From Insolitispirillum peregrinum (GTDB lineage Bacteria > Pseudomonadota > Alphaproteobacteria > Rhodospirillales > Rhodospirillaceae): a DNA stretch of 64,000 nt. The first letter of the stretch is position 1. Each line of letters opens with the position of its first letter. The stretch covers positions 248,001 through 312,000 of the forward strand of contig NZ_FTOA01000002.1 of assembly GCF_900156605.1 (NCBI RefSeq). Reading direction: 5' to 3'. This document shows positions 9,436 to 17,414 of this stretch, one piece after another. Under the pieces are notes generated by a model. That model was not told the DNA's origin. It saw nothing but the letters and a program-made list of their open reading frames with translations, and made no database searches. The position numbers and the translations under genes are program-made.

Positions 9436-10622
9436 GCCAGTTGGCGACCTTGCGACTGCGCAGTTTCGCCTACCGGGTCAGTCCCGGCGAAGGCAGTGAT
9501 CCCGGCGTTGATCCGCTGGCGCTGGCCATGCCCTTTGAGGGCGAGCGGCCCAGCGGCGAGTCGTTGCGCTATGAGGGCACCTATGACCTGATCCGCGCCG
9601 CCCGCCACGAAGAAGACCCCAACCTGCCGCAGGGAATCTGGCAGACGGCGGTCAAGGCGGGCGATTGGCGGACGGTGAAAGAGGCCTCCCTGAAGGCGTT
9701 GCAGACCAGCAGCAAGGATTTGCAGTTGGGGCTGTGGTTGACCGAGTCCCTGGCCCGTCTGCATGGCTTTGGCGGACTGGCCTGCGGGCTGCGGGTGCTG
9801 GTCGAACTGTGCCGGAGCCAGTGGCCGACCCTGCATCCGGAACTGGATGATGACGGTGATCCCGAGGCCCGCCTCAATGCTCTGGCGTGGCTGAACGAGT
9901 CGCTGGCGCGCACCGTGGCCCGCCTGCCGTTGTCGCTGTCCGATGATGATCCGTCGTTTTCCCACGCCGACATTGATGCGGCAGCGCCGGACACGGACGA
10001 CGAGGACACCCTGCCCCGTGATGGTGGTCGGCGGGTGCCGATGCTGGCCCACATTCTGGAGGCACTGCGCCAGACACCGGCAGAGCATTTGCTGGCCTGT
10101 CACCGGGGACTCAACGACGCGTTGATCGCCCTGCAGGATCTGGAGGCGGTGCTGGGGCTGCATCTGCCGCTGAACCAGCAGCCGGGATTTGCCCGGTTGC
10201 GCACCGTTTTGCAGGGCAGTGTGGACAAGATTGACCGCGATCTGACTCAGCGGGGGATCAGTCTGACGCCTCCCGAGCCTGAACCGGAGCCTGACCCGGT
10301 GGAGTCCGACCCTGCCGGGGAGCAGGCCCATATCGAGCCGGAAAGTGGCGGTTCCCTGACCACAGAACAACAGGAGGCGGCCCCGATGGTCGATGAAACC
10401 GTTCTGCGCGGGCCGATCCGGTCGCGCGCCGAGGCGTTCGAGTCTCTGGCCGAGGTGGCTGATTTTCTGGCCCGGACCGAGCCGCACAGCCCGGTGTCCT
10501 ACCTGCTGCGTCGGGCAATTCGCTGGGGCAGTCTGCCGCTGCCCGAATTACTGGCAGAGTTGCTGGAAGATAGTCAGGACCGGTTGCGACTGATGTCGTT
10601 GCTGGACCTGCACGAGGAGTAG
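9432..10622 (+). CDS. tssA: Type VI secretion protein TssA (ImpA family)
   Basis: The 396-residue product has an N-terminal ImpA-type region containing the family pattern around ARHEEDPNLPQGIWQ and the WPTLHPELDDDGDPEARLN block, an acidic Pro/Glu linker near residues 275-315, and a C-terminal segment with PHSPVSYLLRRAIRWG that resembles the ring-forming end of TssA. TssA caps the growing sheath and tube and contacts the baseplate. The ATG overlaps the tssM stop by four bases. This ends the first T6SS transcription block; a 369-base AT-rich gap follows. Confidence 0.88.
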   Translation: MSQLATLRLRSFAYRVSPGEGSDPGVDPLALAMPFEGERPSGESLRYEGTYDLIRAARHEEDPNLPQGIWQTAVKAGDWRTVKEASLKALQTSSKDLQLGLWLTESLARLHGFGGLACGLRVLVELCRSQWPTLHPELDDDGDPEARLNALAWLNESLARTVARLPLSLSDDDPSFSHADIDAAAPDTDDEDTLPRDGGRRVPMLAHILEALRQTPAEHLLACHRGLNDALIALQDLEAVLGLHLPLNQQPGFARLRTVLQGSVDKIDRDLTQRGISLTPPEPEPEPDPVESDPAGEQAHIEPESGGSLTTEQQEAAPMVDETVLRGPIRSRAEAFESLAEVADFLARTEPHSPVSYLLRRAIRWGSLPLPELLAELLEDSQDRLRLMSLLDLHEE

Positions 10623-10683
10623 CGGGATTTAGAAGGAAGCCTTTTGTTTCCGACAAGAAAGAACTGTTTCCAATATTAAAAGA

Positions 10684-10713
10684 ATCGCCAATAACGCTTT
10701 TCGTTTTGGCGAT
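10684..10713. terminator. Hairpin after tssA, possible weak terminator
   Basis: ATCGCCAA at 10684-10691 pairs with TTGGCGAT at 10706-10713, with a 14-base loop. There is no immediate T run, only an AT-rich stretch (ATATATTTCTT) a few bases further on. It lies 61 bases after the tssA stop, so partial termination is plausible. The rest of the gap 10623-10991 is the most AT-rich stretch of the T6SS locus and contains no gene. Confidence 0.35.
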
Positions 10714-10771
10714 GGCGTGGTTATATATTTCTTAATGTGTTGTTATTGTTTGTTTTTTCTTAAAAATTACT

Positions 10772-10800
10772 TTGACGATAGAGTATTGTCACCCTACAGT
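10772..10800 (+). promoter_or_regulatory. Sigma70-type promoter candidate for tssB-tssC-hcp-tssE
   Basis: TTGACG at 10772-10777 and TACAGT at 10795-10800 are spaced 17 bases apart inside an AT-rich region. A start near 10807 would give a leader of about 185 bases before tssB. A separate promoter for the sheath and tube genes makes sense because they are needed in large amounts. Confidence 0.5.
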
Positions 10801-10991
10801 ATGGTATCACCGTTGCCGGTTCGACAAAGTGGGTATACTCCTATAAGTTGATAAATGCCTGATATATCTGTTTTGAGTTTGTCTTGAAGCAGCGCTGGTC
10901 GGGCAGGTCCGGGAACACACAAACAGCAATCAGGGCGCCTTGCGTCCGGTCTCACACTGCGGAATGCACAGCCGCAGATACGGAGGGAGAT

Positions 10992-11510
10992 ATGGCAGAG
11001 AGCATTCAGCACAAGCTGGACCGGGTTCGCCCGCCCCGCGTGCAGATCACCTATGATGTGGAAATCGGCGACGCCATTGAAAAGAAGGAACTGCCCTTCG
11101 TCGTCGGCGTGATGGCGGACCTGTCGGCCAAGCCCGCTGTGGCCCTGCCCAAGCTGAAAGAACGCAAGTTCGTTGAAATCGACCGCGACAATTTCAATGA
11201 TGTGATGGACGCTGCCAAGCCGCGTCTGGCGTTCCGCGTCCCGAACCGTCTGGCTGATGACGACAGCCAGCTGAACGTCGAACTGGGCTTCAAGTCGATC
11301 GAAGACTTCGAGCCGGTCAACGTGCTGAAGCAGGTTCCGGCGCTGGCCAAGCTGTTTGAAGCCCGCCTGCGTCTGCGCGACCTGCTGGCCAAGCTGGACG
11401 GCAACGACGAACTCGACGCGCTGCTGCGCTCGGTGATTGCCAGCACGGACGCTCAGAAAGAGCTGAAGAGCAGCCTGGCCAAAGCCGACGAAACGCCCGC
11501 CGAAGCGTAA
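10992..11510 (+). CDS. tssB: Type VI secretion sheath small subunit TssB (VipA/ImpB)
   Basis: The 172-residue product has the conserved N-terminal pattern RPPRVQITYDVEIGDA and the LPFVVGVMADLS block of VipA/ImpB proteins. TssB pairs with TssC to build the contractile cytoplasmic sheath. The ATG at 10992 is preceded by a good ribosome-binding site (GGAGGGA at about 10982-10988). An in-frame upstream extension to 10884 was rejected because it adds non-family sequence and lacks such a site. The gene is first in the second T6SS block, with tssC 85 bases downstream. Confidence 0.95.
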   Translation: MAESIQHKLDRVRPPRVQITYDVEIGDAIEKKELPFVVGVMADLSAKPAVALPKLKERKFVEIDRDNFNDVMDAAKPRLAFRVPNRLADDDSQLNVELGFKSIEDFEPVNVLKQVPALAKLFEARLRLRDLLAKLDGNDELDALLRSVIASTDAQKELKSSLAKADETPAEA

Positions 11511-11595
11511 GTCATCCGCTCCATCTTCCAGACTGACCAGGGGGCGAAGCGCGCCATAGCAACCGGCGGCGCTGCCCACGACAGGAGGACCAGTA

Positions 11596-13086
11596 ATGGC
11601 CGACACCGAACCGACCGCCGGGACTGCGACGGCGACCGAAACGCTGCCGATCCTTGATCGCATCCTCGTCGAAGGGCACATGGCCCGCGACGACAGCCAG
11701 CAGGCCCATGCCAAGGACCTGCTGAGCGAATTCGTTGACCAGATCCTGGCCGAAGGCCAGACCGTTGCCAACGACGTGGTGCAGGCGATCAATGATCGCA
11801 TTGCCGCCATCGATGACCTGATTTCGGCGCAGCTGAACGAAGTGATGCACCACCAGGATTTCCAGAAGCTGGAATCCACCTGGCGCGGCATGCACTATCT
11901 GGTGATGAACAGCGAAACCTCGACCCGCCTGAAGATCCGCGTGCTCAACGCGTCGCGTCCCGAGCTGCAAAAGGATCTGGAAAAGGCGGTCGAATTCGAC
12001 CAGTCGGTGCTGTTCAAAAAGCTGTACGAAGAAGAATACGGCACCTTTGGGGGCCATCCCTACAGCTGCCTGATCGGCGATTTCGAATTTGGCCGTCATC
12101 CGCAGGATGTCGCCTTCCTCGAAAAGATGTCGCAGGTGGCCGCCGCCGCCCATGCTCCGTTCATCGGTGGGGTCAGCCCCAAGATGTTCGACATGGACAG
12201 CTGGCTGGAACTGATGAACCCGCGCGATCTGTCGAAGATCTTTGAAAGCACCGAACTGGTCAAGTGGCGGTCGTTCCGGGAAAGCGAAGACAGCCGGTAT
12301 GTGGCGCTGACCCTGCCGCGCTGGCTGGTGCGTCTGCCCTATGGCCCGGAAACGGTGCCGGTCGAAGACGTGAACTTCGTCGAAGACGTCGATGGCCGCG
12401 ACCACAGCCGCTATCTGTGGGGCAACCCGGTGTGGGTGATGGCCCAGCGCATCACCAACGCCTTTGCCCTCTATGGCTGGACGGCGGCCATTCGCGGCGT
12501 CGAAGGCGGTGGCAAGGTCGAAGGCCTGCCGGCCCACACCTTCCCGACCGACGACGGTGACATTGCGCTGAAGTGTCCGACCGAAGTCGCTGTCACCGAC
12601 CGGCGTGAAAAAGAGATCAATGATCTCGGCTTCATTTCGCTGTGTCACTGCAAGGGCACCGATTACGCGGCCTTCTTTGGCGGCCAGACGACCAACAAGC
12701 CGAAGGTCTACAACCTCGACAGCGCCAACGCCAACGCCCGTCTGTCGTCGATGCTGCCCTACATGCTGAACGTGTCGCGCTTTGCCCATTACCTCAAGGT
12801 GATCATGCGCGACAAGATTGGCAGCTTCATGACTGCCAGCAACGTGTCGAGCTATCTCAACACCTGGATCACCAACTACGTGTTGCTGGACGACAATGCC
12901 CAGCAGTCGATCAAGGCGGCCTATCCGCTGCGCGAAGCGCGGATTGACGTCACCGAAGTTCCGGGCAAGCCGGGTGTGTACAACGCCACCGTCTTCCTGC
13001 GCCCGCACTTCCAGCTCGAAGAGCTGACGGCCTCGATCCGTCTGGTGGCCGAGCTGCCGCCGCCGAGTGCAACCCGCAGCGCCTGA
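11596..13086 (+). CDS. tssC: Type VI secretion sheath large subunit TssC (VipB/ImpC)
   Basis: The 496-residue product is the main sheath building block. Family signatures include LESTWRGMHYLV, SCLIGDFEFG, RSFRESEDSRYVAL and the C-terminal IRLVAELPPP. Length is normal for TssC. A strong ribosome-binding site (ACAGGAGGACC) sits just before the ATG. Codon use is very uniform and C/G-ended, as expected of a highly expressed structural gene. The stop lies inside a small inverted repeat (GCCTGA/TCAGGC), and a second, longer hairpin follows before hcp. Confidence 0.96.
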   Translation: MADTEPTAGTATATETLPILDRILVEGHMARDDSQQAHAKDLLSEFVDQILAEGQTVANDVVQAINDRIAAIDDLISAQLNEVMHHQDFQKLESTWRGMHYLVMNSETSTRLKIRVLNASRPELQKDLEKAVEFDQSVLFKKLYEEEYGTFGGHPYSCLIGDFEFGRHPQDVAFLEKMSQVAAAAHAPFIGGVSPKMFDMDSWLELMNPRDLSKIFESTELVKWRSFRESEDSRYVALTLPRWLVRLPYGPETVPVEDVNFVEDVDGRDHSRYLWGNPVWVMAQRITNAFALYGWTAAIRGVEGGGKVEGLPAHTFPTDDGDIALKCPTEVAVTDRREKEINDLGFISLCHCKGTDYAAFFGGQTTNKPKVYNLDSANANARLSSMLPYMLNVSRFAHYLKVIMRDKIGSFMTASNVSSYLNTWITNYVLLDDNAQQSIKAAYPLREARIDVTEVPGKPGVYNATVFLRPHFQLEELTASIRLVAELPPPSATRSA

Positions 13087-13124
13087 TCATCAGGCGTTCG
13101 GCTCCCTGGGCGTTCCTTTGGTGC

Positions 13125-13156
13125 CCCCGCCGTTCAATGATCCCTGAACGGCGGGG
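13125..13156 (+). terminator. Strong hairpin between tssC and hcp
   Basis: CCCCGCCGTTCA at 13125-13136 pairs perfectly with TGAACGGCGGGG at 13145-13156, with an 8-base loop. No T run follows, so it is more likely a processing, stability or attenuation element than a full terminator. It may set the ratio of sheath to Hcp mRNA. Confidence 0.5.
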
Positions 13157-13243
13157 CGTATCTCTCGCATTTCCATGGTTTTGTTTGTCGTTGCGGGAAA
13201 ACAGGGGTTCGTATTTCCCGGGCAAACTTCAGGAGTTTCCGTG

Positions 13244-13741
13244 ATGGACTACATCATTCTCGATCTGGGCAAGGAAGTGGTCGGTGACTGCCAGTTGCAG
13301 GACAACGTCGGCAAGATCCAGTGCCTCAGCTATTCGCATGGCGTGTCGCAGCCGCTGACCTTTGACGTGTCGAACAACAAGCGTACCTCGGGCAAGCCGC
13401 AGCATCAGGATTTCGTGCTGACCAAGCTGTTCGACAAGGCCAGCCCGGTGCTGAACTACAACTGCTGCATCGGCAAGAACCATCCCACGGCGATCATCAC
13501 CATCTACCAGATGGATGAAGCCACCAAGGCACCAAAGAAGTACATCGAATACACCCTGACCAACGCCATCATTTCGTCGGTGTCGGTTGGCGGCGGCGGT
13601 GGCGTGCCGACCGAAACCCTGACCCTGAACTACTCGAAGATCAAGTGGTGGTACATGGCGCAGGAAGACGAGTCGGTCCAGAAGGGCAACCTCGCTTACG
13701 AATACGACCTGATGCTGGCCAAGGGCGCGTCGTCGTCTTAA
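13244..13741 (+). CDS. hcp: Type VI secretion tube protein Hcp (TssD)
   Basis: The 165-residue product is the hexameric inner-tube subunit and a secreted marker of T6SS activity. It shows Hcp-family features: an early beta-rich region with IQCLSYSHGVSQP, the KPQHQDFVLTKLFDKASP block, then YTLTNAIISSVSVGG and the C-terminal LNYSKIKWWYM. A GTG at 13241 is directly adjacent, but the ATG at 13244 has AGGAG ten bases upstream and was preferred. tssE follows after 21 bases. Confidence 0.96.
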   Translation: MDYIILDLGKEVVGDCQLQDNVGKIQCLSYSHGVSQPLTFDVSNNKRTSGKPQHQDFVLTKLFDKASPVLNYNCCIGKNHPTAIITIYQMDEATKAPKKYIEYTLTNAIISSVSVGGGGGVPTETLTLNYSKIKWWYMAQEDESVQKGNLAYEYDLMLAKGASSS

Positions 13742-13762
13742 CCCGGCGGGTCGGACACGACG

Positions 13763-14299
13763 ATGGCGGAGCAAGCTCCGCCCCGGCGTTCAACCTACGG
13801 GCCGATCTCCGGTATTCCGGCGGCGGTGGACCGGCGTTCCCTTCCGGGGGCGCCGGTTCCGCTCCTTGAGCGTCTGGTGGATGAACAGCCGGGTCACACC
13901 CACGAAGCCCGCCCGTACCGGTCGTTCGGGATTGACGGGCTGATGGCATCGGTGCAGGCGGAAATCTCCCGCCTGTTCAATACCCGTGCCCCGATCGCGG
14001 CGGCGGCCCTGCGCCGCTGGCCGCGCAGTGTGATTGATTACGGCATTCCCGACTTTTCCACCTATGCCGCCGATGGGCTGGAAGGCCACGCCCGTTTCGC
14101 CCGCGAAGCCGAAGCGGCGCTGCGGGCCTTTGAGCCGCGCCTGCTCAATCCGGTGGTCACCGTTGAACGGGATGAAACGACCCGCCTGCCGCGCTGGCTG
14201 GCGGTGATCGAAGGTGTTCTGGCCTCGGGGGCCCTGCGCGAGCCGGTGCATGTGCGGGTGGCGCTGCCCGATGCCGGGCCGGCAGCCGGTGGGGAATAA
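13763..14299 (+). CDS. tssE: Type VI secretion baseplate subunit TssE (gp25-like)
   Basis: The 178-residue product has the T4 gp25 lysozyme-like fold that nucleates sheath assembly. Hallmarks are PLLERLVDEQP near residue 33, LFNTRAPI, and SVIDYGIPDFS. The N-terminal LLERL motif supports the upstream start even though no strong ribosome-binding site is seen, so coupling to hcp translation is possible. A dispersed repeat follows and separates this block from tssF. Confidence 0.93.
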   Translation: MAEQAPPRRSTYGPISGIPAAVDRRSLPGAPVPLLERLVDEQPGHTHEARPYRSFGIDGLMASVQAEISRLFNTRAPIAAAALRRWPRSVIDYGIPDFSTYAADGLEGHARFAREAEAALRAFEPRLLNPVVTVERDETTRLPRWLAVIEGVLASGALREPVHVRVALPDAGPAAGGE

Positions 14300-14310
14300 C
14301 CCGTTTGAAT

Positions 14311-14442
14311 TACTGCGACAGACCCCATTTCTTTGATCATAAAAGAGAAAATGGGGGTTCGGGGGCATTGGCCCCCGAACAGGTATGGGCGGTGGCCCAT
14401 CTCCCTGCGAGGACTGTCGTGTTCTGTGGTCAGATCTGACGC
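14311..14442. repeat. Dispersed hairpin-chain repeat, copy A
   Basis: This intergenic element contains the shared block GGGGGCATTGGCCCCCGAA, an ATGGGC/GCCCAT hairpin, and the right end GAGGACTGTCGTGTTCTGTG...ATCTGACGC also found near 44.1, 51.6 and 62.4 kb. The left part with the GGAGC-GCTCC and GGGGCC hairpins is missing or deleted here; only a short GCGACAG remnant remains. It lies between tssE and tssF. Confidence 0.75.
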
Positions 14443-14532
14443 ACGCTGGTCTGGATTTCGGATTTAACGCACGATGATCAGGCTGCTATCGTGTGACACG
14501 CGGGGTGGGGAACAGATAAAAGGTATGGTCCG

Positions 14533-16338
14533 ATGAGCGCCTTTAACGAAGACCTGCTGGTGGCATACCAGCGCGAGCTTCAGGCTCTGCGGACCCTGGG
14601 GAGCGAGTTTGCCCGGGCCTATCCCAAGGCCGCCGCCCGGCTGGATCTGGGGGCCGATGGCAGCGCCGACCCACAGGTGGAACGGCTGATCGAAGCCTTT
14701 GCCTTTCTGACCGCCCGCATCCAGACCACCATCGACAACGATTTCCCGTTGATTCCGGGGGCGTTGCTGGATGTGCTCTATCCGCACCTGACCGCCCCGG
14801 CCCCGTCGGTGGCCATCGCCCGTTTTGAACCCAAGCTGACGCAAGGGGCGCTGACGGACGGCCATCTTATCGCCCGTGGAACGTCGCTGTTTGCCGAAAC
14901 GGCACAGGGGGCGACCTGCCGCTTTCGCACCGCCTATGATGTGACCCTGTGGCCGGTGCGGCTGGGGCGGCCCCGTCTGACCAGTGTTGACGCCTATCCG
15001 TTCCTGAGCGGGGCCTCTGCTGCTGCCGTGCTGGTGGTGCCGGTGGAAACGCGGGGAAGCCTGCCGCTGGAGGCCTTGCCGCTGGATGAGCTGCGCCTGC
15101 ATCTGGCGGGAGATGTGCTGTCGGCAGCCCCCCTGTACGAACTGCTGGCGGCGGCCCGCGGGGTGCTGGTGGTGCCCGAAGGTGCCGAGCGCCCATCCGC
15201 CCGTCTGGGGCCAGAGGCCATCCGCCCGGTCGGCTTTGGCCCGCGCGAGGCGGTGTTGCCTGCGCCGCCGCAGGCCCATCCCGGCTATCGTCTGGTGCAG
15301 GAATACTTTGCCTGCCCCGAGAAATTCCTGTTCCTTGATGTCGCCGGGCTGCGCGGGGCGCTGCGGGGTACCCGATCCGAAATCCTGTTCCTGCTGGGCA
15401 GTGCGCCCCCCAAGACGGTGATGCTGGATGATCAGGCGCTGGAGCTGGGCTGTACCCCGGTGGTCAACCTGTTTGAACGCACCAGCGAGCCGCTGCGGCT
15501 GGATCATACCCGTCATGAATACCTGCTGGTTCCCGATGCCCGTTTTGAATCGATCACCGAGATTCATTCGGTGCTGAAGGTCTCGGCGTCGGCGGACCCG
15601 CGCGAACAGGCCAGTGTGATCGCGCCCTATTTCTCGGTCCAGCACGGCGAAGCCACGCAGGAGCGGTCTTTCTTTGCCACCCGGCGGGTGCCGTCGTCGC
15701 GGCTGCATGTGCCGGGAACCGATCTGATGATCAGCTTCCTTGATCTCGACTTCACGCCGCGTTTGCCCGCCGACAAGACGGTGTTCGCCCATACCCTGTG
15801 TACCAATCGCGGACTGGCGGAAGAACTGCCGCCCGGCACGTTGTTGCAGGTCGAAGATGCCTTGCCCGCCTCGCTGATCACCCTGTTGCGGCGGCCCAAT
15901 CCGCAACGGATGCCGCCGTTGGCGGGGGAAACGCTGTGGCGGCTGGTCAGTCACCTGTCGCTGAATCACCTGTCGCTGGGCAATAATCCGGCCTGCCTGA
16001 CCGCGCTGAAGGAAATTCTGGTGCTGTACGGGCAAAGCGGTCAGCCGGGATTCCGCCAGCAGATCGACGGCCTGAAGGAAATGGCGGTGGAACGGACGGT
16101 CAGCCGGATGGGGCAGGAAGCCTGGCGCGGCTTTGTATCGGGGCATGCCATCACCCTGACCTTTGATGAACGGAACTATGTCGGCTCCAGCGCCTTTCTG
16201 TTTGGCGCGGTGCTGCGGCATTTCTTTGCCCTTTATGCCTCGGTCAACAGTTTTACCCAACTGACCGTGCGCTCGCTTCAACGGGATGAGGACTGGAAAC
16301 GATGGCCCGCCGTCACTGGCGTTCTGGACGTCCTGTAA
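14533..16338 (+). CDS. tssF: Type VI secretion baseplate subunit TssF
   Basis: The 601-residue product begins with the family pattern LLVAYQRELQALRTLGSEFA and continues with FLTARIQTTIDNDFP and LDVLYPHLTAPAPS, all typical of TssF/ImpG. With TssG, TssE and TssK it forms the baseplate wedge around the VgrG spike. Length is normal for the family. The start follows the dispersed repeat by about 90 bases, so this third block (tssF to sulP) probably has its own promoter or is read through from tssE. tssG begins inside the end of this gene. Confidence 0.95.
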   Translation: MSAFNEDLLVAYQRELQALRTLGSEFARAYPKAAARLDLGADGSADPQVERLIEAFAFLTARIQTTIDNDFPLIPGALLDVLYPHLTAPAPSVAIARFEPKLTQGALTDGHLIARGTSLFAETAQGATCRFRTAYDVTLWPVRLGRPRLTSVDAYPFLSGASAAAVLVVPVETRGSLPLEALPLDELRLHLAGDVLSAAPLYELLAAARGVLVVPEGAERPSARLGPEAIRPVGFGPREAVLPAPPQAHPGYRLVQEYFACPEKFLFLDVAGLRGALRGTRSEILFLLGSAPPKTVMLDDQALELGCTPVVNLFERTSEPLRLDHTRHEYLLVPDARFESITEIHSVLKVSASADPREQASVIAPYFSVQHGEATQERSFFATRRVPSSRLHVPGTDLMISFLDLDFTPRLPADKTVFAHTLCTNRGLAEELPPGTLLQVEDALPASLITLLRRPNPQRMPPLAGETLWRLVSHLSLNHLSLGNNPACLTALKEILVLYGQSGQPGFRQQIDGLKEMAVERTVSRMGQEAWRGFVSGHAITLTFDERNYVGSSAFLFGAVLRHFFALYASVNSFTQLTVRSLQRDEDWKRWPAVTGVLDVL

Positions 16339-17414
16339 AGGACGTTCTGGCAGAAGAGCCCTATCGCTTTGATCCCTTCCAGGCGGCCCGTCTGCTGGAG
16401 GCCCTTGCGCCTGAGGCCGATCCGCTGGCCAGCAGCCCGGACCCCCGCCGTGAAGCGATGCGCTTTGTCGGGGCTGGCGGGATGGGCTTTCCGGCCAGTG
16501 CCATCGCTGCCCTGCAGCCTGCCCGCCCCGCCGATGAGCGGCATCCGGCCCTGCCGCCGCAACTGGTGGTGACCTTTCTGGACCTGATCGGCCAGAACGG
16601 CCCGCTGCCGCACGCCTACACCGAAATGGTGCGTGACCGGGTGGCCCGAGGCGACCGGGCGATGAAGGCGTTCCTCGACATGTTTGTCCACCGGCTGGTG
16701 TCGGTGCTGATCCGGGCCAAACGGCGCCATTATCCCGGTCTTGACAACCTGCCACCCGATCAGGGGCGGATGACCGGCTATCTGCTGGCGATGTTGGGGC
16801 TGGGAACGCCGGGGCTGGCCGGGCGCCTGGCAATCCCGGACCGTCTGCTGTTGCGCTATGCCGCCCTGTTTGCCAGCCGTCCCCGCTCGGCGGCCGGGCT
16901 GGTACAAATTCTGGAAGACATGATCGGGGCTCCGGTCCGCCTGCACGCCCTGCGTGGGCGCTGGTTGCCGCTGGCCAAGGGCGACCACAGTCGCCTTGCC
17001 GACCTGCGCGGTTTTGGCGGCCAGAATGCCCGGCTGGGGCAAGGCGTGGTGCTGGGCACGCGGGTGTGGGCACAGGATGATGGTATCCGGCTGGATGTCG
17101 GGCCGCTGTCCCTGTCGGCCTTTCGCGGCCTGCTCCCCGGTGGGGCGCAGCATCTGCGGGTGGCCTCGCTGATCCGCTTTTATCTCGACCGTGACCTCGA
17201 TGTGTCGCTGCGGCTGGTCTTGCGGCGGGCCGACCTGCCCGGCCTGCGCCTGTCGGCCGCCCCGGCTCCCTCGGGGCCACGGCTGGGCTACAGTGCATGG
17301 CTGTCCACCCGCACCCCGCGCAGCGATGACACCCAGGTGGTGCTGACCGTTCCGACCGTTGATGAAATTGCTGCCGCCCTAACCCGGCCCCAGACAGTGG
17401 AGAGCTTCCGATGA
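16302..17414 (+). CDS. tssG: Type VI secretion baseplate subunit TssG
   Basis: The 370-residue product carries TssG/ImpH features: YRFDPFQAARLLEAL near residue 21, then RFVGAGGMGFPASAI and LVVTFLDLIGQNGPLP. Two TssG copies and one TssF form the baseplate wedge core. It overlaps the 3' end of tssF by 37 bases in another frame, a common arrangement for this pair that ties their translation together. Its stop overlaps the clpV start by four bases. Confidence 0.94.
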   Translation: MARRHWRSGRPVKDVLAEEPYRFDPFQAARLLEALAPEADPLASSPDPRREAMRFVGAGGMGFPASAIAALQPARPADERHPALPPQLVVTFLDLIGQNGPLPHAYTEMVRDRVARGDRAMKAFLDMFVHRLVSVLIRAKRRHYPGLDNLPPDQGRMTGYLLAMLGLGTPGLAGRLAIPDRLLLRYAALFASRPRSAAGLVQILEDMIGAPVRLHALRGRWLPLAKGDHSRLADLRGFGGQNARLGQGVVLGTRVWAQDDGIRLDVGPLSLSAFRGLLPGGAQHLRVASLIRFYLDRDLDVSLRLVLRRADLPGLRLSAAPAPSGPRLGYSAWLSTRTPRSDDTQVVLTVPTVDEIAAALTRPQTVESFR

